A stretch of 64,000 nt of DNA. Origin: an uncultured Lachnospiraceae bacterium. Lineage in GTDB: Bacteria; Bacillota; Clostridia; Lachnospirales; Lachnospiraceae. Position numbers and translations under genes: made by a program. Shown one piece after another: positions 16,291 to 25,842 of the stretch. The notes under the pieces were generated by a model, which saw nothing but the letters and a program-made list of their open reading frames with translations, was not told the origin of the DNA and ran no database searches. How positions within the stretch are numbered: position 1 is the stretch's first letter; every line of letters begins with the position of its first letter. The DNA lies in assembly GCA_910579395.1 (NCBI GenBank), contig CAJTUC010000007.1, forward strand, positions 1-64,000, given 5' to 3'.

Positions 16291-18324
16291 TTATACCTTA
16301 AAAATATCTATATCCGCCTCAATCGCGTTGGCCAACTCCGCAAGTTCTTTCGCGACATCCGCTACATCTTTTATCATTCCATTTACCATTTCCGTCGAAG
16401 CCAGGGATTCCTGTGTACCGGCCGCATTTTCCTCCGCTATCGCTGTCAGGCCCTGTACAATATCTACCACGCCGATTCGCTCCTTATCCATATGGGAAAT
16501 CATGCTGTCAATATCCATAATTTCTCTTTGTGTCACTTCAACACTATGGCTGACTTCTCCAAAGCGGTCTTTTGTACCCGACAAATGCTCACTCTGCATC
16601 TTCATAATGTTTTTCACTTCATCCATAACTTGTACGGCACGGGAAGACTCTTCCAGAAGAGCCTCAATGATTTTATCAATATATTTTGCGGAATCATTGG
16701 ACTGCTCTGCCAGTTTCTTAATCTGTCCCGCCACGACCGCAAATCCACTCCCCTGATCACCTGCACGAGCGGCTTCGATAGATGCATTCAGCGAAAGTAA
16801 ATTCGTTTCTTCTGCAATGGATGTAATCAGTTGTGCTGCATCCCTGATTTTCTGAACGGACTCGTTTGTATTCAGCGTCTGTTTATTGATCTCTTCTACT
16901 GCGTTCTTAGCCTGTTCATTAATCCCAACAAGTAACTGAAGCGTTTCAAGCGCCTCTTCGCTGGAATTGTTAATCTGCTCCGCAACGTCGGAAAGCCTTG
17001 ATGACTTTTCTTTTGTTTTCGCAATTTGATTTCCAATCTGTATGACGCATTCCGAAGCGTTCTCTGTCTCCGCTGCCTGATTTCCTGCTCCTTCAGCAAT
17101 TTCATGAATTGCTGTTTCAACATTTCGAATGGTACCGGACGCGGATGATGAAGTTCCGCTCATCTCTCCTGCCATCTCCAGCAATTTGCCGCACTTTTTC
17201 TTCAACCCCTCAACAACTTGGTACATGGCATCTACCAGCACTTTCATTGCATCCGCTATCATTCCCACTTCATCTTTTCTGCCGCAGTAACGTTCCAGCT
17301 TCTGCCTTTCCGTAAAATCCAGTGTTCCGATATTCTGTATAATATCCGCTTCACGGCTTATATCACGAGCAAGCACCGCTACACATCCCCAGACTGCCAG
17401 AGAAATGATAACAAGAACTGCAAAGCAAAGAATCGCAAGCATACCGGTAAGCGCACGCACTTCGGAAAAAGCGATATCCCAGTCAGTCAGAGCAACCAGT
17501 ACCCAATCTCTTTCTTCCAGATAATAAATTGCAGATATGACTCTCTTTCCTGTTACACTGTCCGTATATTCAAATGCTTTTGCCTGATTTCCGGCATTCT
17601 TTGCCTGTTCGATAATATTCAGGACATCCGTGTTCTCAATCACAGTTCCGATCATTTCATCTTCCGGACAGAAAATATAACTTCCTGATGCAGCGTCCAA
17701 CAACAGGTAATCACATCCTTCTTCCTTATCGGATAAGCCGTTCAGCGTATCGCGCAGATTCTCCGCATAGATTGCCGCTCCTACATATCCCAGCGGTTCT
17801 CCCCCTGCATCGTTCACGGGATAATACATGGAAATGACCTGTGCACCGGTAGATTTGGAAGCCATAATCCCGGTATTATACATCCCCTGTGCTATCGCAT
17901 TCTGAAGCTGTTTTAAAGCATCCCCCTCCCGGAGCGTTACACCGATCACCCCCTGTACTCGGGATGCAATCACTGTCGAATTATAATCTGCCGCATAGAT
18001 ATTTTCCAGATTATCGCCCGTAACAGCATAAGCATCCGTATATTCTTGAAGTTCTGCTGCCAGAGCTCCATCCTCGGTTTTCTGAAGGGCTTTCGCAAGC
18101 ACCGGGGCCTGTGCATATCCCACCAGGTATGTTTCTGCCTTGTCCACATAATTTCTTACAATTTCAGCCTGCATTTCCACTGACGCGCCAAGCTGTTTCA
18201 CTATAGATTCTTCCATCGTCTTTGTCATCTGTTGGTTGGCAGTAAACCATAATCCCACCAACCCCAAAACAAGTACCACGATTGAAATCATACTGATTTT
18301 TGCAGCCATTCTTATATTCTTCAT
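16291..18324 (-). CDS. Methyl-accepting chemotaxis protein
   Basis: This is a 677-residue transmembrane chemoreceptor. The first membrane segment is near 10-30 (ISIVVLVLGLVGLWFTA), then an extracytoplasmic dCache-type sensor with PAS-like halves (about 40-285), a second membrane segment near 290-315 and a HAMP-like region. The cytoplasmic signalling domain has the conserved hairpin tip ETNLLSLNASIEAARAGDQG and GFAVVAGQIKKLAEQS, which binds CheW/CheA. No chemotaxis or flagellar genes are in the window, so it is an orphan receptor; the ligand may be an amino acid or organic acid as for many dCache domains. The start at 18324 has GGGAAGG upstream. Its stop lies 61 bases from the repeat-bearing promoter of the next gene. 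Confidence 0.93.
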   Translation of the reverse strand: MKNIRMAAKISMISIVVLVLGLVGLWFTANQQMTKTMEESIVKQLGASVEMQAEIVRNYVDKAETYLVGYAQAPVLAKALQKTEDGALAAELQEYTDAYAVTGDNLENIYAADYNSTVIASRVQGVIGVTLREGDALKQLQNAIAQGMYNTGIMASKSTGAQVISMYYPVNDAGGEPLGYVGAAIYAENLRDTLNGLSDKEEGCDYLLLDAASGSYIFCPEDEMIGTVIENTDVLNIIEQAKNAGNQAKAFEYTDSVTGKRVISAIYYLEERDWVLVALTDWDIAFSEVRALTGMLAILCFAVLVIISLAVWGCVAVLARDISREADIIQNIGTLDFTERQKLERYCGRKDEVGMIADAMKVLVDAMYQVVEGLKKKCGKLLEMAGEMSGTSSSASGTIRNVETAIHEIAEGAGNQAAETENASECVIQIGNQIAKTKEKSSRLSDVAEQINNSSEEALETLQLLVGINEQAKNAVEEINKQTLNTNESVQKIRDAAQLITSIAEETNLLSLNASIEAARAGDQGSGFAVVAGQIKKLAEQSNDSAKYIDKIIEALLEESSRAVQVMDEVKNIMKMQSEHLSGTKDRFGEVSHSVEVTQREIMDIDSMISHMDKERIGVVDIVQGLTAIAEENAAGTQESLASTEMVNGMIKDVADVAKELAELANAIEADIDIFKV

Positions 18325-18464
18325 GACTTTATCCCACCTTCCCTTTTTATCTATTATTGTAAAATTTTGTGAATCATTTTACCTGTCATATATTGCTATT
18401 TTTTCCGCTTTTTTCGCTTTTTTTATACGATGAACGTATATCCTTATAGCATCCTAAAAAAATA

Positions 18465-18520
18465 CATCAAAAAAAATCCGGAAAGAATTCACAAGCAAAA
18501 GAATTCTTTCCGGATTTTCT
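18465..18520 (-). terminator. Strong intrinsic terminator after the N-acetylhexosamine kinase gene
   Basis: An 18-base perfect stem (18473-18490 with 18501-18518, GAAAGAATTC/GAATTCTTTC core) with a 10-base loop is followed on the minus strand by a run of T. It ends the galacto-N-biose operon and insulates the chemoreceptor gene. Confidence 0.85.
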
Positions 18521-18593
18521 GCACATAGAGCGAGAACATCGCTCAATCATCTAATTTGCTGATTTTGTTACAGCCTCATCAAGTCGAAACCGA

Positions 18594-19718
18594 TTACCGG
18601 TTCTTATATTTTTCCGTGATCGCCCGCATCGCATCCCATTTCGCCTCCATATCCGCAACCAGCTTGAATTGTGTTCTCGCACGGTCCAGATTATGGCCGT
18701 CACGGTGAATCTTGAAGTAAACATCCCCTTCCAGATGGTCCGCCAGGAACCGAATGCCGCATTCATAAGTCATCAGCTTCGCTCCCATGGGAAGCATCTC
18801 GATTTCTTTATCGGTCAGCCTGCCCCCGCAGCCTTCCAGATATCCTTTTGTAAAAACTTCAAACAAAGACAGATCCAGTTCTACTCTGCTCAAGTCTTTT
18901 TCATCCTCTTCGCCAGTGCTTGCACCAAAACGGATAGAATCTCCGAAATCATAATGTGAAAGACCGGGCATAACGGTATCCAGGTCGATAATACACAATG
19001 CCTTCCTGCTGCTCTCATCGAACAGAATATTATTTAACTTCGTATCATTATGCGTCACCCTGAGCGGAAGCTGCCCGGCTGCAAGAAGGTCCGTCAGCAC
19101 GAATGTATCCTTTTCTCTCGCCAGCGCAAATTCAATCTCCGCTTTTACGGATGCCGCCCTGCCCAGTTTATCCTCACGCACCGCTCTCTGAAAAGCAAGA
19201 AAACGGGACGGCGTATGATGGAAATTCGGAATCGTCTCATGCAGCGTCTCCGCCGGATAATCCGCGAGCATCCGCTGAAAATTGCCGAAGGCCACCGCAC
19301 TGTCATAGAAATCCTCCGCGCTTTCCACTTTTTCCAGGCAGATCGTCCGCTCGATGAACAGGAACAGTCTCCAGTAATTTCCGTCGCTGTCCTGATAATA
19401 ATTCTCACCGCTTCGGGTCTTTACGACATTCAGGGTTTCCCTGTCCGGCTCTCCGCCCTGCGAAACAATCATTTCACGCAAATACGTCGTTACATTAACG
19501 ATATTTTCCATGAGCTGCTGCGGATTCCTGAAAATTTCGTGATTCATTCTCTGTAAGATATACTGCTTTTTCGTCCCGTCCGGCATTTCATAAACAAGCA
19601 GAAACGTGTCGTTAATATGGCCGTTTCCATAGGGACGACGTTCCACCAGACTTCCCTCTGCGGCAAACTGCACGACAGCTTCCTCTATTTTGGCACAAGC
19701 TGTTTTTTCCATAATCAT
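18594..19718 (-). CDS. nahK: N-acetylhexosamine 1-kinase (APH-like phosphotransferase)
   Basis: The 374-residue protein has the aminoglycoside-phosphotransferase fold: nucleotide loop YGNGHINDTFLL near residues 30-41, catalytic Brenner motif VTHNDTKLNNILF (about 220-232), and metal-binding IIDLDTVMPG. The family includes the bifidobacterial NahK/LnpB kinase that phosphorylates GlcNAc and GalNAc at C1. Assignment rests on this fold plus its place directly downstream of a GH112 phosphorylase, the same pairing as in the bifidobacterial lacto-N-biose cluster. It would convert the HexNAc released by phosphorolysis to HexNAc-1-phosphate. Two ATGs three codons apart both fit the AAGGAG site; the upstream one is used here. 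Confidence 0.85.
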   Translation of the reverse strand: MIMEKTACAKIEEAVVQFAAEGSLVERRPYGNGHINDTFLLVYEMPDGTKKQYILQRMNHEIFRNPQQLMENIVNVTTYLREMIVSQGGEPDRETLNVVKTRSGENYYQDSDGNYWRLFLFIERTICLEKVESAEDFYDSAVAFGNFQRMLADYPAETLHETIPNFHHTPSRFLAFQRAVREDKLGRAASVKAEIEFALAREKDTFVLTDLLAAGQLPLRVTHNDTKLNNILFDESSRKALCIIDLDTVMPGLSHYDFGDSIRFGASTGEEDEKDLSRVELDLSLFEVFTKGYLEGCGGRLTDKEIEMLPMGAKLMTYECGIRFLADHLEGDVYFKIHRDGHNLDRARTQFKLVADMEAKWDAMRAITEKYKNR

Positions 19719-19780
19719 AATTCTCCTTAGCTTCTATAATCCTGCCTTGCTAAATCTCAAATACCACATGAGCAGATTTC

Positions 19781-21952
19781 TCAATCCGTGGTGCCGAAAT
19801 CTACCCAGACCATCTCCATCGGGGCCATATGGAGTTCGCGCATAAATTTACCCTGTACATAAAGTTCCGTCACTCTTGGCTCTTTGGAATTGTTAATCAC
19901 TGCAATCTTTCCTGTTTTCTTAAATACCGCAAGCTCCGTATCCACATTGGTAACATAGAACTTCTTCATCTCATCTTCCTGATGTGCGGCATAATAGATT
20001 GCACGCAGAAGGATACGGCAGTTCTGTGGAGAATAAGGCAGTCCCGTAAAATAGACACTCCGTCCTTTTCCATAGTTATTGACTACCAGACGGCTGTATT
20101 TTCCGTCCATATTCAAAATCTGATAGTTCTCTCCCTGCGCATAAATACGGCTTTTGCCTTCTCCGAAATCAATCTCACCCTCAATATCCTCCAAAATGAA
20201 ATGTCTGCTGTCCATTTTGTTGTACTTATCCGTACACATGGAAAATCCGAGTTCCCTGTCTACACCGAGCACATCGCTGAGCTGGAAATAACGCCCTTCA
20301 TACTGATATGCACTCGGTTCTCCTACGCCGATAAAACCGCCGCCTTCATCCACAAATTGACGCAGCGCACACACTACGCGCTCATCCTTCCAGTTCTCTG
20401 CGCCGCTCCATGCGGTATAAGCATCGCCGGCATTGATGATAACTTTAATTGCCGGGTCGATTCCGTTTCGCACTTCATCAAACGTAATAAACTCCACATC
20501 AATCGGCATTCCGCTCAGGCACTCGATAACGCCTACATAAGAATAAATTTCACGATACCAGAGCGCGTGATGTACCTGATTAGCCATCCACCTTCTCAGA
20601 TTGCCCCAGCAATTCAAAATGCCGACTTTAAAAGGCGCCGTATAAGCTTTTGTTCCCTGCATATTTTCATGAATCTGGCGGAATTCATCCACTACTTTGC
20701 GAATCTGCTCGATAAAACCGGGCCATTCGCTGGCAAGCTTCAAGTAACCGCCATATCCAATCCGGTCTAACGGAGAACGAAGAATTGCCCGCCTTGCTTT
20801 CATCCAGTTATCCTGCGCCTCGCCGATCGGGTCGCCGCCCTCATGGAATACATCGGGAAAGAAATAAGGCAGCAGGCGTCCCTCCGTATAGTTCACGCCC
20901 TGAATATCAGAAATCATGCGGAGTGTGACGCCGTCCCCCACCGAGCCGACTACTGCATCCAGTCCGATATCTTTAAAATATTTTCCGAATGGTTCCGTTC
21001 CAATCCAATGATCTCCCAGGAACATCATCGCCTCTTTGCCATAACTATGTACGATATCTACCAGTTCTTTAGCCAGTTTACAGACTTCTATCTGCTGGAA
21101 TTCCATAAAGTCTCGGAACTCCTTCGTGGGCACTCTGAAAATGGAATTGTGATATCCTTCATCCACGATAAATTCCGGACGGAACTTATAGCCTGCCCAT
21201 TTTTCGAACTGTTCCAGAATATAAGGGCTGACACTCGCACTGTAACCGAACCACTCTACATACTTTTCTCTTTTTTTATCATCGAAGGTAAGCGTAAACT
21301 GATGGAAAAAGGTCGTAAAACGCACAACATCCACATGTGGATTCTCCTCACACCATTTTTTCAGTTTTCCCTTCACGTAAGCCTGCGTTTTCGGCTGTCT
21401 CACATCGTAAGTAAGCTGATGGGGCGCATTCTGCCAGTCGTTCGTAATAAAATTATACATATGTACCGGGTCCCAGATCAGGAAAGCCAGAAAACTGACG
21501 GTATACTGATGATAAGGAACCGATTCAATAACCACCTCGCCAGATGCTTCCTCATACTCCCATTGTGCAGCGGGTACGACCTGTCCTGTTGTTCTGTCAA
21601 TTACTTCCCACCACCGTTTGGGAGAATCTATCGTATTTACCTTGAGCTGTTCCGTATGAAAACCCTTCATCAATTCTATGCGGACCGTATTTCCTTTCGC
21701 CGTCACGCGGTCGCTGATCAGATATTCCTGCTGTATTTCTTCCGGATTTTTCATAGCCCAGTCATTGTCTTTTCTGGTCGTATAATAAGTCGCGTATATT
21801 TTAGCGTTCTGACCAAGCAGTTCTTCCGGCATCGTCGTCCCATCACAATCCCGCAGAGCATCCGCTCCGAGCAATTCCTTTAAACGGATCGTTTCTTCCA
21901 CCATATCAACATCTGTCGGCAGCGTCAGCCTGCCAATGTTTTCAATCTCCAT
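19781..21952 (-). CDS. lnpA: 1,3-beta-galactosyl-N-acetylhexosamine phosphorylase (GH112)
   Basis: The 723-residue protein matches GH112 (GLNBP), which phosphorolyses galacto-N-biose and lacto-N-biose to galactose-1-phosphate and GalNAc or GlcNAc. It is cytoplasmic, with no signal peptide. Recognised features: N-terminal GRLTLPTDVDMVEETIRLKE, the TIM-barrel strand FTTFFHQFTLTFDD, the FIVDEGYHNSIFRVPTKEF segment of the active site, a Rossmann-like middle domain (VIINAGDAYTAWSG) and a C-terminal beta domain ending in VWVDFGTTD. Family length is about 720-750. Start at 21952 with GGAGG upstream. The lacto- versus galacto-N-biose preference cannot be read reliably. The Leloir partners (GalT/GalE-like) are absent from this window. 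Confidence 0.92.
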   Translation of the reverse strand: MEIENIGRLTLPTDVDMVEETIRLKELLGADALRDCDGTTMPEELLGQNAKIYATYYTTRKDNDWAMKNPEEIQQEYLISDRVTAKGNTVRIELMKGFHTEQLKVNTIDSPKRWWEVIDRTTGQVVPAAQWEYEEASGEVVIESVPYHQYTVSFLAFLIWDPVHMYNFITNDWQNAPHQLTYDVRQPKTQAYVKGKLKKWCEENPHVDVVRFTTFFHQFTLTFDDKKREKYVEWFGYSASVSPYILEQFEKWAGYKFRPEFIVDEGYHNSIFRVPTKEFRDFMEFQQIEVCKLAKELVDIVHSYGKEAMMFLGDHWIGTEPFGKYFKDIGLDAVVGSVGDGVTLRMISDIQGVNYTEGRLLPYFFPDVFHEGGDPIGEAQDNWMKARRAILRSPLDRIGYGGYLKLASEWPGFIEQIRKVVDEFRQIHENMQGTKAYTAPFKVGILNCWGNLRRWMANQVHHALWYREIYSYVGVIECLSGMPIDVEFITFDEVRNGIDPAIKVIINAGDAYTAWSGAENWKDERVVCALRQFVDEGGGFIGVGEPSAYQYEGRYFQLSDVLGVDRELGFSMCTDKYNKMDSRHFILEDIEGEIDFGEGKSRIYAQGENYQILNMDGKYSRLVVNNYGKGRSVYFTGLPYSPQNCRILLRAIYYAAHQEDEMKKFYVTNVDTELAVFKKTGKIAVINNSKEPRVTELYVQGKFMRELHMAPMEMVWVDFGTTD

Positions 21953-21977
21953 TATCCTATCACCTCCATGCCGTATG

Positions 21978-22142
21978 TTATTGGAATTTTTTATTATACA
22001 GATAAAGAAGAATCAATATCCCCGCAAGACCTATGATCATCGTCAAAAGGCCGACAGGGCCGATGTTGCGCTGCCCTGTTACAATAAGCGCCATACTTCC
22101 TATGAATACAAGCAAATAAATCAATCTGACTATCCATTTCAT
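21978..22142 (-). CDS. 54-residue membrane protein in the galacto-N-biose operon
   Basis: The minus strand from 22142 encodes MKWIVRLIYLLVFIGSMALI, a TGQRNIGP loop, then GLLTMIIGLAGILILLYLYN and a KKFQ tail. That is two predicted membrane helices with an ATG preceded by GGGAGG. It lies 16 bases after the inner-membrane permease gene and 25 bases before the GH112 gene, clearly inside the operon. I recall similarly sized uncharacterised membrane proteins at this position in other clostridial galacto-N-biose loci, but cannot confirm it here. A role as accessory subunit of the ABC importer is an inference from position. Confidence 0.8.
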   Translation of the reverse strand: MKWIVRLIYLLVFIGSMALIVTGQRNIGPVGLLTMIIGLAGILILLYLYNKKFQ

Positions 22143-22158
22143 AGCGTTTCCTCCCTAT

Positions 22159-23040
22159 TTAACCTTTTAATCCGCCAAGGCTCATGCCCTGCGTCAGTTT
22201 TTTCTGCACCATGATATACAAGATCAGCGTCGGAAGCATAACGATTACGAGTCCCGCATAAAGCTGTCCGTAATTCGCGGCCGCTTTCTGTGCCTGCATG
22301 AGCTGCATCAGCCCTACCGGAAGCGTCTTCGCATCCTTCGTGAGCAATGTCATAGATATGATATATTCGTTCCAGAAGGATAAAAAGTTGAACAAAATGA
22401 CTGTAATGATACTTGGCAGCGCCATCGGCATCATGATCTTCACCATCGTTCTGAAATAGCCGCTGCCATCCACATAGGCAGCTTCCTCATAATCCCTCGG
22501 TATCGTCACGAAAAATCCCGACAGAAGATAAATCGTAAAAGGCAGCGCCGTGGACGCATAAACCAGTGCTACAATGAACAGATTATTCAGGAAAAAGCCG
22601 TCCCCGCCAAGTCCTCTCAAAAATTTATCGGCATCAACAAACATCAGGAAAATGGGCACAACAATGTAATTTACATTGATGAACAGACCACCCATAAAAA
22701 GAATGTTAATCAGCTTACTCCCCCGGAAACGGTAGCGCGCAAGCACATAAGCCGCCGGCAGTGCCACGACCAGCAGGATAACGAGTGCAAGCGCCGTTAC
22801 CAGGATAGAGTTCATAAAATACTCGCCCATTCTGGCTTTTTCAAAAGCATCAATAAAGTTCTGAAAATAAATCCCTTTCGGCATCGTCCAGGGATTCCCA
22901 TAAAACTCCGAATTTTCCTTAATGGATGCCAGAAATACCCAGCCGACCGGTATAACAATGCTGACTGCCAGCGTGATCAGGGCAACATAGATAAAAAGTT
23001 TATATAATGTATCAAAACTCATTTCTTTTCTTTTTTTCAT
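22159..23040 (-). CDS. ABC sugar transporter permease (MalG type)
   Basis: The 293-residue inner-membrane permease has six predicted helices. The EAA loop EEAAYVDGSGYFRTMVKIMM, which docks the ATPase, lies around residue 185. Start at 23040 with AAGGAGG. It is 12 bases downstream of the partner permease and upstream of the small membrane protein and GH112 gene, indicating import of galacto-N-biose or lacto-N-biose. No ATPase gene is in the operon, so a shared MsmK-type ATPase encoded elsewhere is expected. Confidence 0.9.
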   Translation of the reverse strand: MKKRKEMSFDTLYKLFIYVALITLAVSIVIPVGWVFLASIKENSEFYGNPWTMPKGIYFQNFIDAFEKARMGEYFMNSILVTALALVILLVVALPAAYVLARYRFRGSKLINILFMGGLFINVNYIVVPIFLMFVDADKFLRGLGGDGFFLNNLFIVALVYASTALPFTIYLLSGFFVTIPRDYEEAAYVDGSGYFRTMVKIMMPMALPSIITVILFNFLSFWNEYIISMTLLTKDAKTLPVGLMQLMQAQKAAANYGQLYAGLVIVMLPTLILYIMVQKKLTQGMSLGGLKG

Positions 23041-23052
23041 GCGCTCACCTCC

Positions 23053-23946
23053 TTAAAATTCAAGCGGCTCTCTCTTCGTCGCCAGATTGACTATCGCCGA
23101 CAGACCAAAGGAGAATAAAAAGACAACAACGCCGATCGCCATGCCATATCCATAAGAAGAATTGGTATAGGCCTGCTTATACATATAACTCAAAAATACT
23201 TCCGTTGCGCCGTCAGGTCCGCCACTCGTGAGTGCCTTTACGAACAAAAAGCTCAAGTTGATGGAACTGATCACGAAAAACGTCAGTGTGGTTCTTACAT
23301 TGGTCCAGATCAGAGGAAGGGTAATGGAGAAAAACTGCTGTATCCTTCCGGCACCCTCCAGATTCGCCGACTCATAAAGGCTTTCCGGAACACTGGCCAT
23401 ACTCGCCATATACATGACCATATAATAGCCGATTGCCTGCCATATCATCGCAATTACCAGGCTGTAAATAACCAGCTTCTGGTCGCCAAGCCAGAGAATA
23501 GGCGTCTCGTCTTTTCCCCTGAAAATACCGATGATACTGTTCAACAGACCGTTATTCGGGTCATAAATTGCGGAAAAAATCGCCGAAATGACCACTACCG
23601 ACAAGATATTCGGTATATAGAATATAATTCTGTAAAAATTCTGCCCTTTGATCTTCTCTCTGGAAAGGATTGCCGCAAAGATCAAAGAAAGCGCCATCGT
23701 CACGATCGTTACGCAGACGATCAGAAGAATGGTATTCTGAAAGGAACGGAAAAAGTTCATGTCCTCCATCAATATTTTAAAATTATTGAATCCCACAAAT
23801 TCCTTTGTATTGGAATACCCTCCCCATTTATAAAGTGACATCTTAAAGACATTAAAAGTGGGAATCAGCATAAACACGGTAAATAAAATGACTGCCGGCG
23901 CTACGCATACCCAGATAAAAACACTTCTTGCCCTGCCCTTTTTCAT
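23053..23946 (-). CDS. ABC sugar transporter permease (MalF type)
   Basis: From the ATG at 23946, which has GGAGG 7 bases upstream, the protein has 297 residues starting MKKGRARSVFIW. A longer frame to 4012+20000 exists but reads through the attenuator hairpin. It has six helices and an EAA loop (LYESANLEGAGRIQQFFSIT). It pairs with the downstream permease as the translocation pore of the oligosaccharide importer. Confidence 0.9.
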   Translation of the reverse strand: MKKGRARSVFIWVCVAPAVILFTVFMLIPTFNVFKMSLYKWGGYSNTKEFVGFNNFKILMEDMNFFRSFQNTILLIVCVTIVTMALSLIFAAILSREKIKGQNFYRIIFYIPNILSVVVISAIFSAIYDPNNGLLNSIIGIFRGKDETPILWLGDQKLVIYSLVIAMIWQAIGYYMVMYMASMASVPESLYESANLEGAGRIQQFFSITLPLIWTNVRTTLTFFVISSINLSFLFVKALTSGGPDGATEVFLSYMYKQAYTNSSYGYGMAIGVVVFLFSFGLSAIVNLATKREPLEF

Positions 23947-23965
23947 GCCCATACCTCCGTTTCCT

Positions 23966-24006
23966 GTTAAAAAAAGCGCTCCAAAGGCGGAAACCCTCGG
24001 AGCACT
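23966..24006 (-). terminator. Intra-operon attenuator between binding-protein and permease genes
   Basis: On the minus strand AGTGCTCC and GGAGCGCT pair (one G-T) around a 16-base loop and are followed directly by seven T. It lies just after the binding-protein stop. It probably lets only a fraction of transcripts continue, giving an excess of binding protein over permease. Confidence 0.8.
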
Positions 24007-24016
24007 CCTCAAATTC

Positions 24017-25438
24017 CTATTCCATTGCCGCTCTTAATTTGTCGCTCGCTTCTTCTACTGCTGCCTGCCACTCAGCAACGGTCTTGTCGCCGCTTACGAT
24101 ACTGTTCACGGTACCGCACAGTGTATCCAGCATATTCACGCCTTCTACCGGAGCGGTTGCTGCGAATCCGCCCATAACTGCGGTCGCACCGTTATCATAA
24201 ATGCTGTAGAACAGTTTATTGTCGCCTTCCAGATAATCGCTGACACCGGTAATCGGCTGGATTGCCGCTGCTTTTGCAAAAATCTGCGCTGCTTCATCAG
24301 AATACATATAAGCTACAAATTCCTTTGCCATATCCTGATTCTGTGCCGCTGCGGGAATCCACATCTGCTCAAACCAGCAGAAAGAACATCCTGCACCGCC
24401 TTCATTCACTGCGGGAATCGCCATGAAGCCCCACTCAAATCCATCTTCTCTCGGCGCATCTGCCATTTCACCGGGCAGCCATGTGCCGTTCGGACAGAAG
24501 ATTGCTTTATTGTCCAGAATCAACTGCTGATTCTTGGTAAAGTTATCGTTATTCGCATTTGCGACAGTCGTTGCTTCCGTATATTCGCCCAGTTTTGCAA
24601 TGAGTTCGAATACTTTTGTCGCATTTTCGCTTTCCCAGATACCATCTTCATATGTCATACATTTATTGAAGAAATCGGAACCGCCTGCTGAAGACAGTGT
24701 CGCGTAAGTGAACGCATCGAAATATCCTGTCGTCGGATATGTAAACAATGCGATTCCTTCTGCCGCTGCCGTATCGCCTAATGCCCACATTTCTTCCCAT
24801 GTTGTCGGAACTTCCCATCCTTTTTCCTTGAACAGACCCGCATTATAGAACAATCCACAGGGGCTGTAGAACATCGGTGCATAATACGTTACGCCGTCAC
24901 CATAAGGATTGGTCGCGAGTGTATCGAGGAAACCGGGAACGATCTTATCTTTTACCTTAACATCCTCGCCGGGAACCGTCATTTCCAAAACATCCGTCAA
25001 AGGAAGCAGTGCGTTCTCTTTCGTTAATGTCTCTGTCAGAGCCGCTTCCCGTCCGGTCGCCAGATGTACGACATCCGGATAGTCGCCCGCTTTCATACTG
25101 GGGCTGATAACATCTTCAAGCTTCTTATCGACCGTAAGCTCTACTGTTACGCCAGGGTGGGAAGCTTCAAAAGCCGCCGCCACTTCGGACCACATATCTG
25201 CGCCATAACCGCCCTCGAAAGCCGCAACCTTCAATACCTGCTCTTCTACCGCCGACGTTTCAGCGTCCGCCTTCGTCTCTTCCTGTTTCGGCGCTTCCTG
25301 CTCGGTCTGACTCGCTGTATTGTCAGCCTCAGGCGCCGGTGCCTGTTCCGTATTGCCGGTAGAACCGCCGCATCCTGCCAATAAAGCTGCCGTCATAGTC
25401 AATGCCGTGATCGATGAAACAACTTTTTTCAATTTCAT
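24017..25438 (-). CDS. Extracellular sugar-binding lipoprotein (galacto-/lacto-N-biose type)
   Basis: This is a 473-residue family 1 solute-binding protein. The start at 25438 (MKLKKVVSSITALTM) has AAGGAGG upstream; the longer frame to 25498 lacks a site. The lipobox LLAGC near residue 23 is followed by a Glu/Ala/Gln-rich tether (to about 70) and a two-lobe binding domain (VLKVAAFEGGYGADMWSEVA onward). As first gene of the operon with GH112 and the kinase, it most likely captures galacto-N-biose or lacto-N-biose from mucin or milk glycans. Confidence 0.9.
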   Translation of the reverse strand: MKLKKVVSSITALTMTAALLAGCGGSTGNTEQAPAPEADNTASQTEQEAPKQEETKADAETSAVEEQVLKVAAFEGGYGADMWSEVAAAFEASHPGVTVELTVDKKLEDVISPSMKAGDYPDVVHLATGREAALTETLTKENALLPLTDVLEMTVPGEDVKVKDKIVPGFLDTLATNPYGDGVTYYAPMFYSPCGLFYNAGLFKEKGWEVPTTWEEMWALGDTAAAEGIALFTYPTTGYFDAFTYATLSSAGGSDFFNKCMTYEDGIWESENATKVFELIAKLGEYTEATTVANANNDNFTKNQQLILDNKAIFCPNGTWLPGEMADAPREDGFEWGFMAIPAVNEGGAGCSFCWFEQMWIPAAAQNQDMAKEFVAYMYSDEAAQIFAKAAAIQPITGVSDYLEGDNKLFYSIYDNGATAVMGGFAATAPVEGVNMLDTLCGTVNSIVSGDKTVAEWQAAVEEASDKLRAAME

Positions 25439-25842
25439 AATAATTTTCCTCCTTAAAAAGAATCGTGAACATTTACTGCATCGAGTCAACTCTTTCATGT
25501 ACCCTAAGTATAGTGGAACAATATTTTATTATCAATCTGATTGTTGCTTGCTATTTTATATATATTGCTTTTTATTATATCTTTTATAAATCTCTAAAGT
25601 ATTTTTTCCAAATTGTACAAATTATATATTCACTTTTCTCATTTCTTTATTTTTTTATTCAATATGTCAAAATGAAATTCTTAATAATAGATATATTATT
25701 ATGTTTTGCCATTTATTCATTTTTAATCCTCATTTCCCGTTTTTTCATTTTTTAGATATTTTAATTAGAATAGTACATGGACAAAATATATAAAATTTGT
25801 TATATTCAGTTTATCAGAATACATCAGAAGGGCAGAATACCA
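25439..25842. promoter_or_regulatory. Divergent intergenic region with the galacto-N-biose operon promoter
   Basis: Very AT-rich region between the binding-protein gene and the AraC regulator. On the minus strand TTGATA (25530-25535), 17 bases, TATACT (25507-25512) forms the likely operon promoter, about 70 bases before the binding-protein start. I find no clear AraC direct repeats by eye and no catabolite-response element of good quality. The remainder up to the regulator start contains nothing else recognisable. Confidence 0.65.

Noticed and set aside
20843..21883. 346-residue plus-strand ORF opposite the GH112 gene
   Set aside because: Antisense shadow of a well-supported enzyme; composition is unlike a real protein and there is no start signal.
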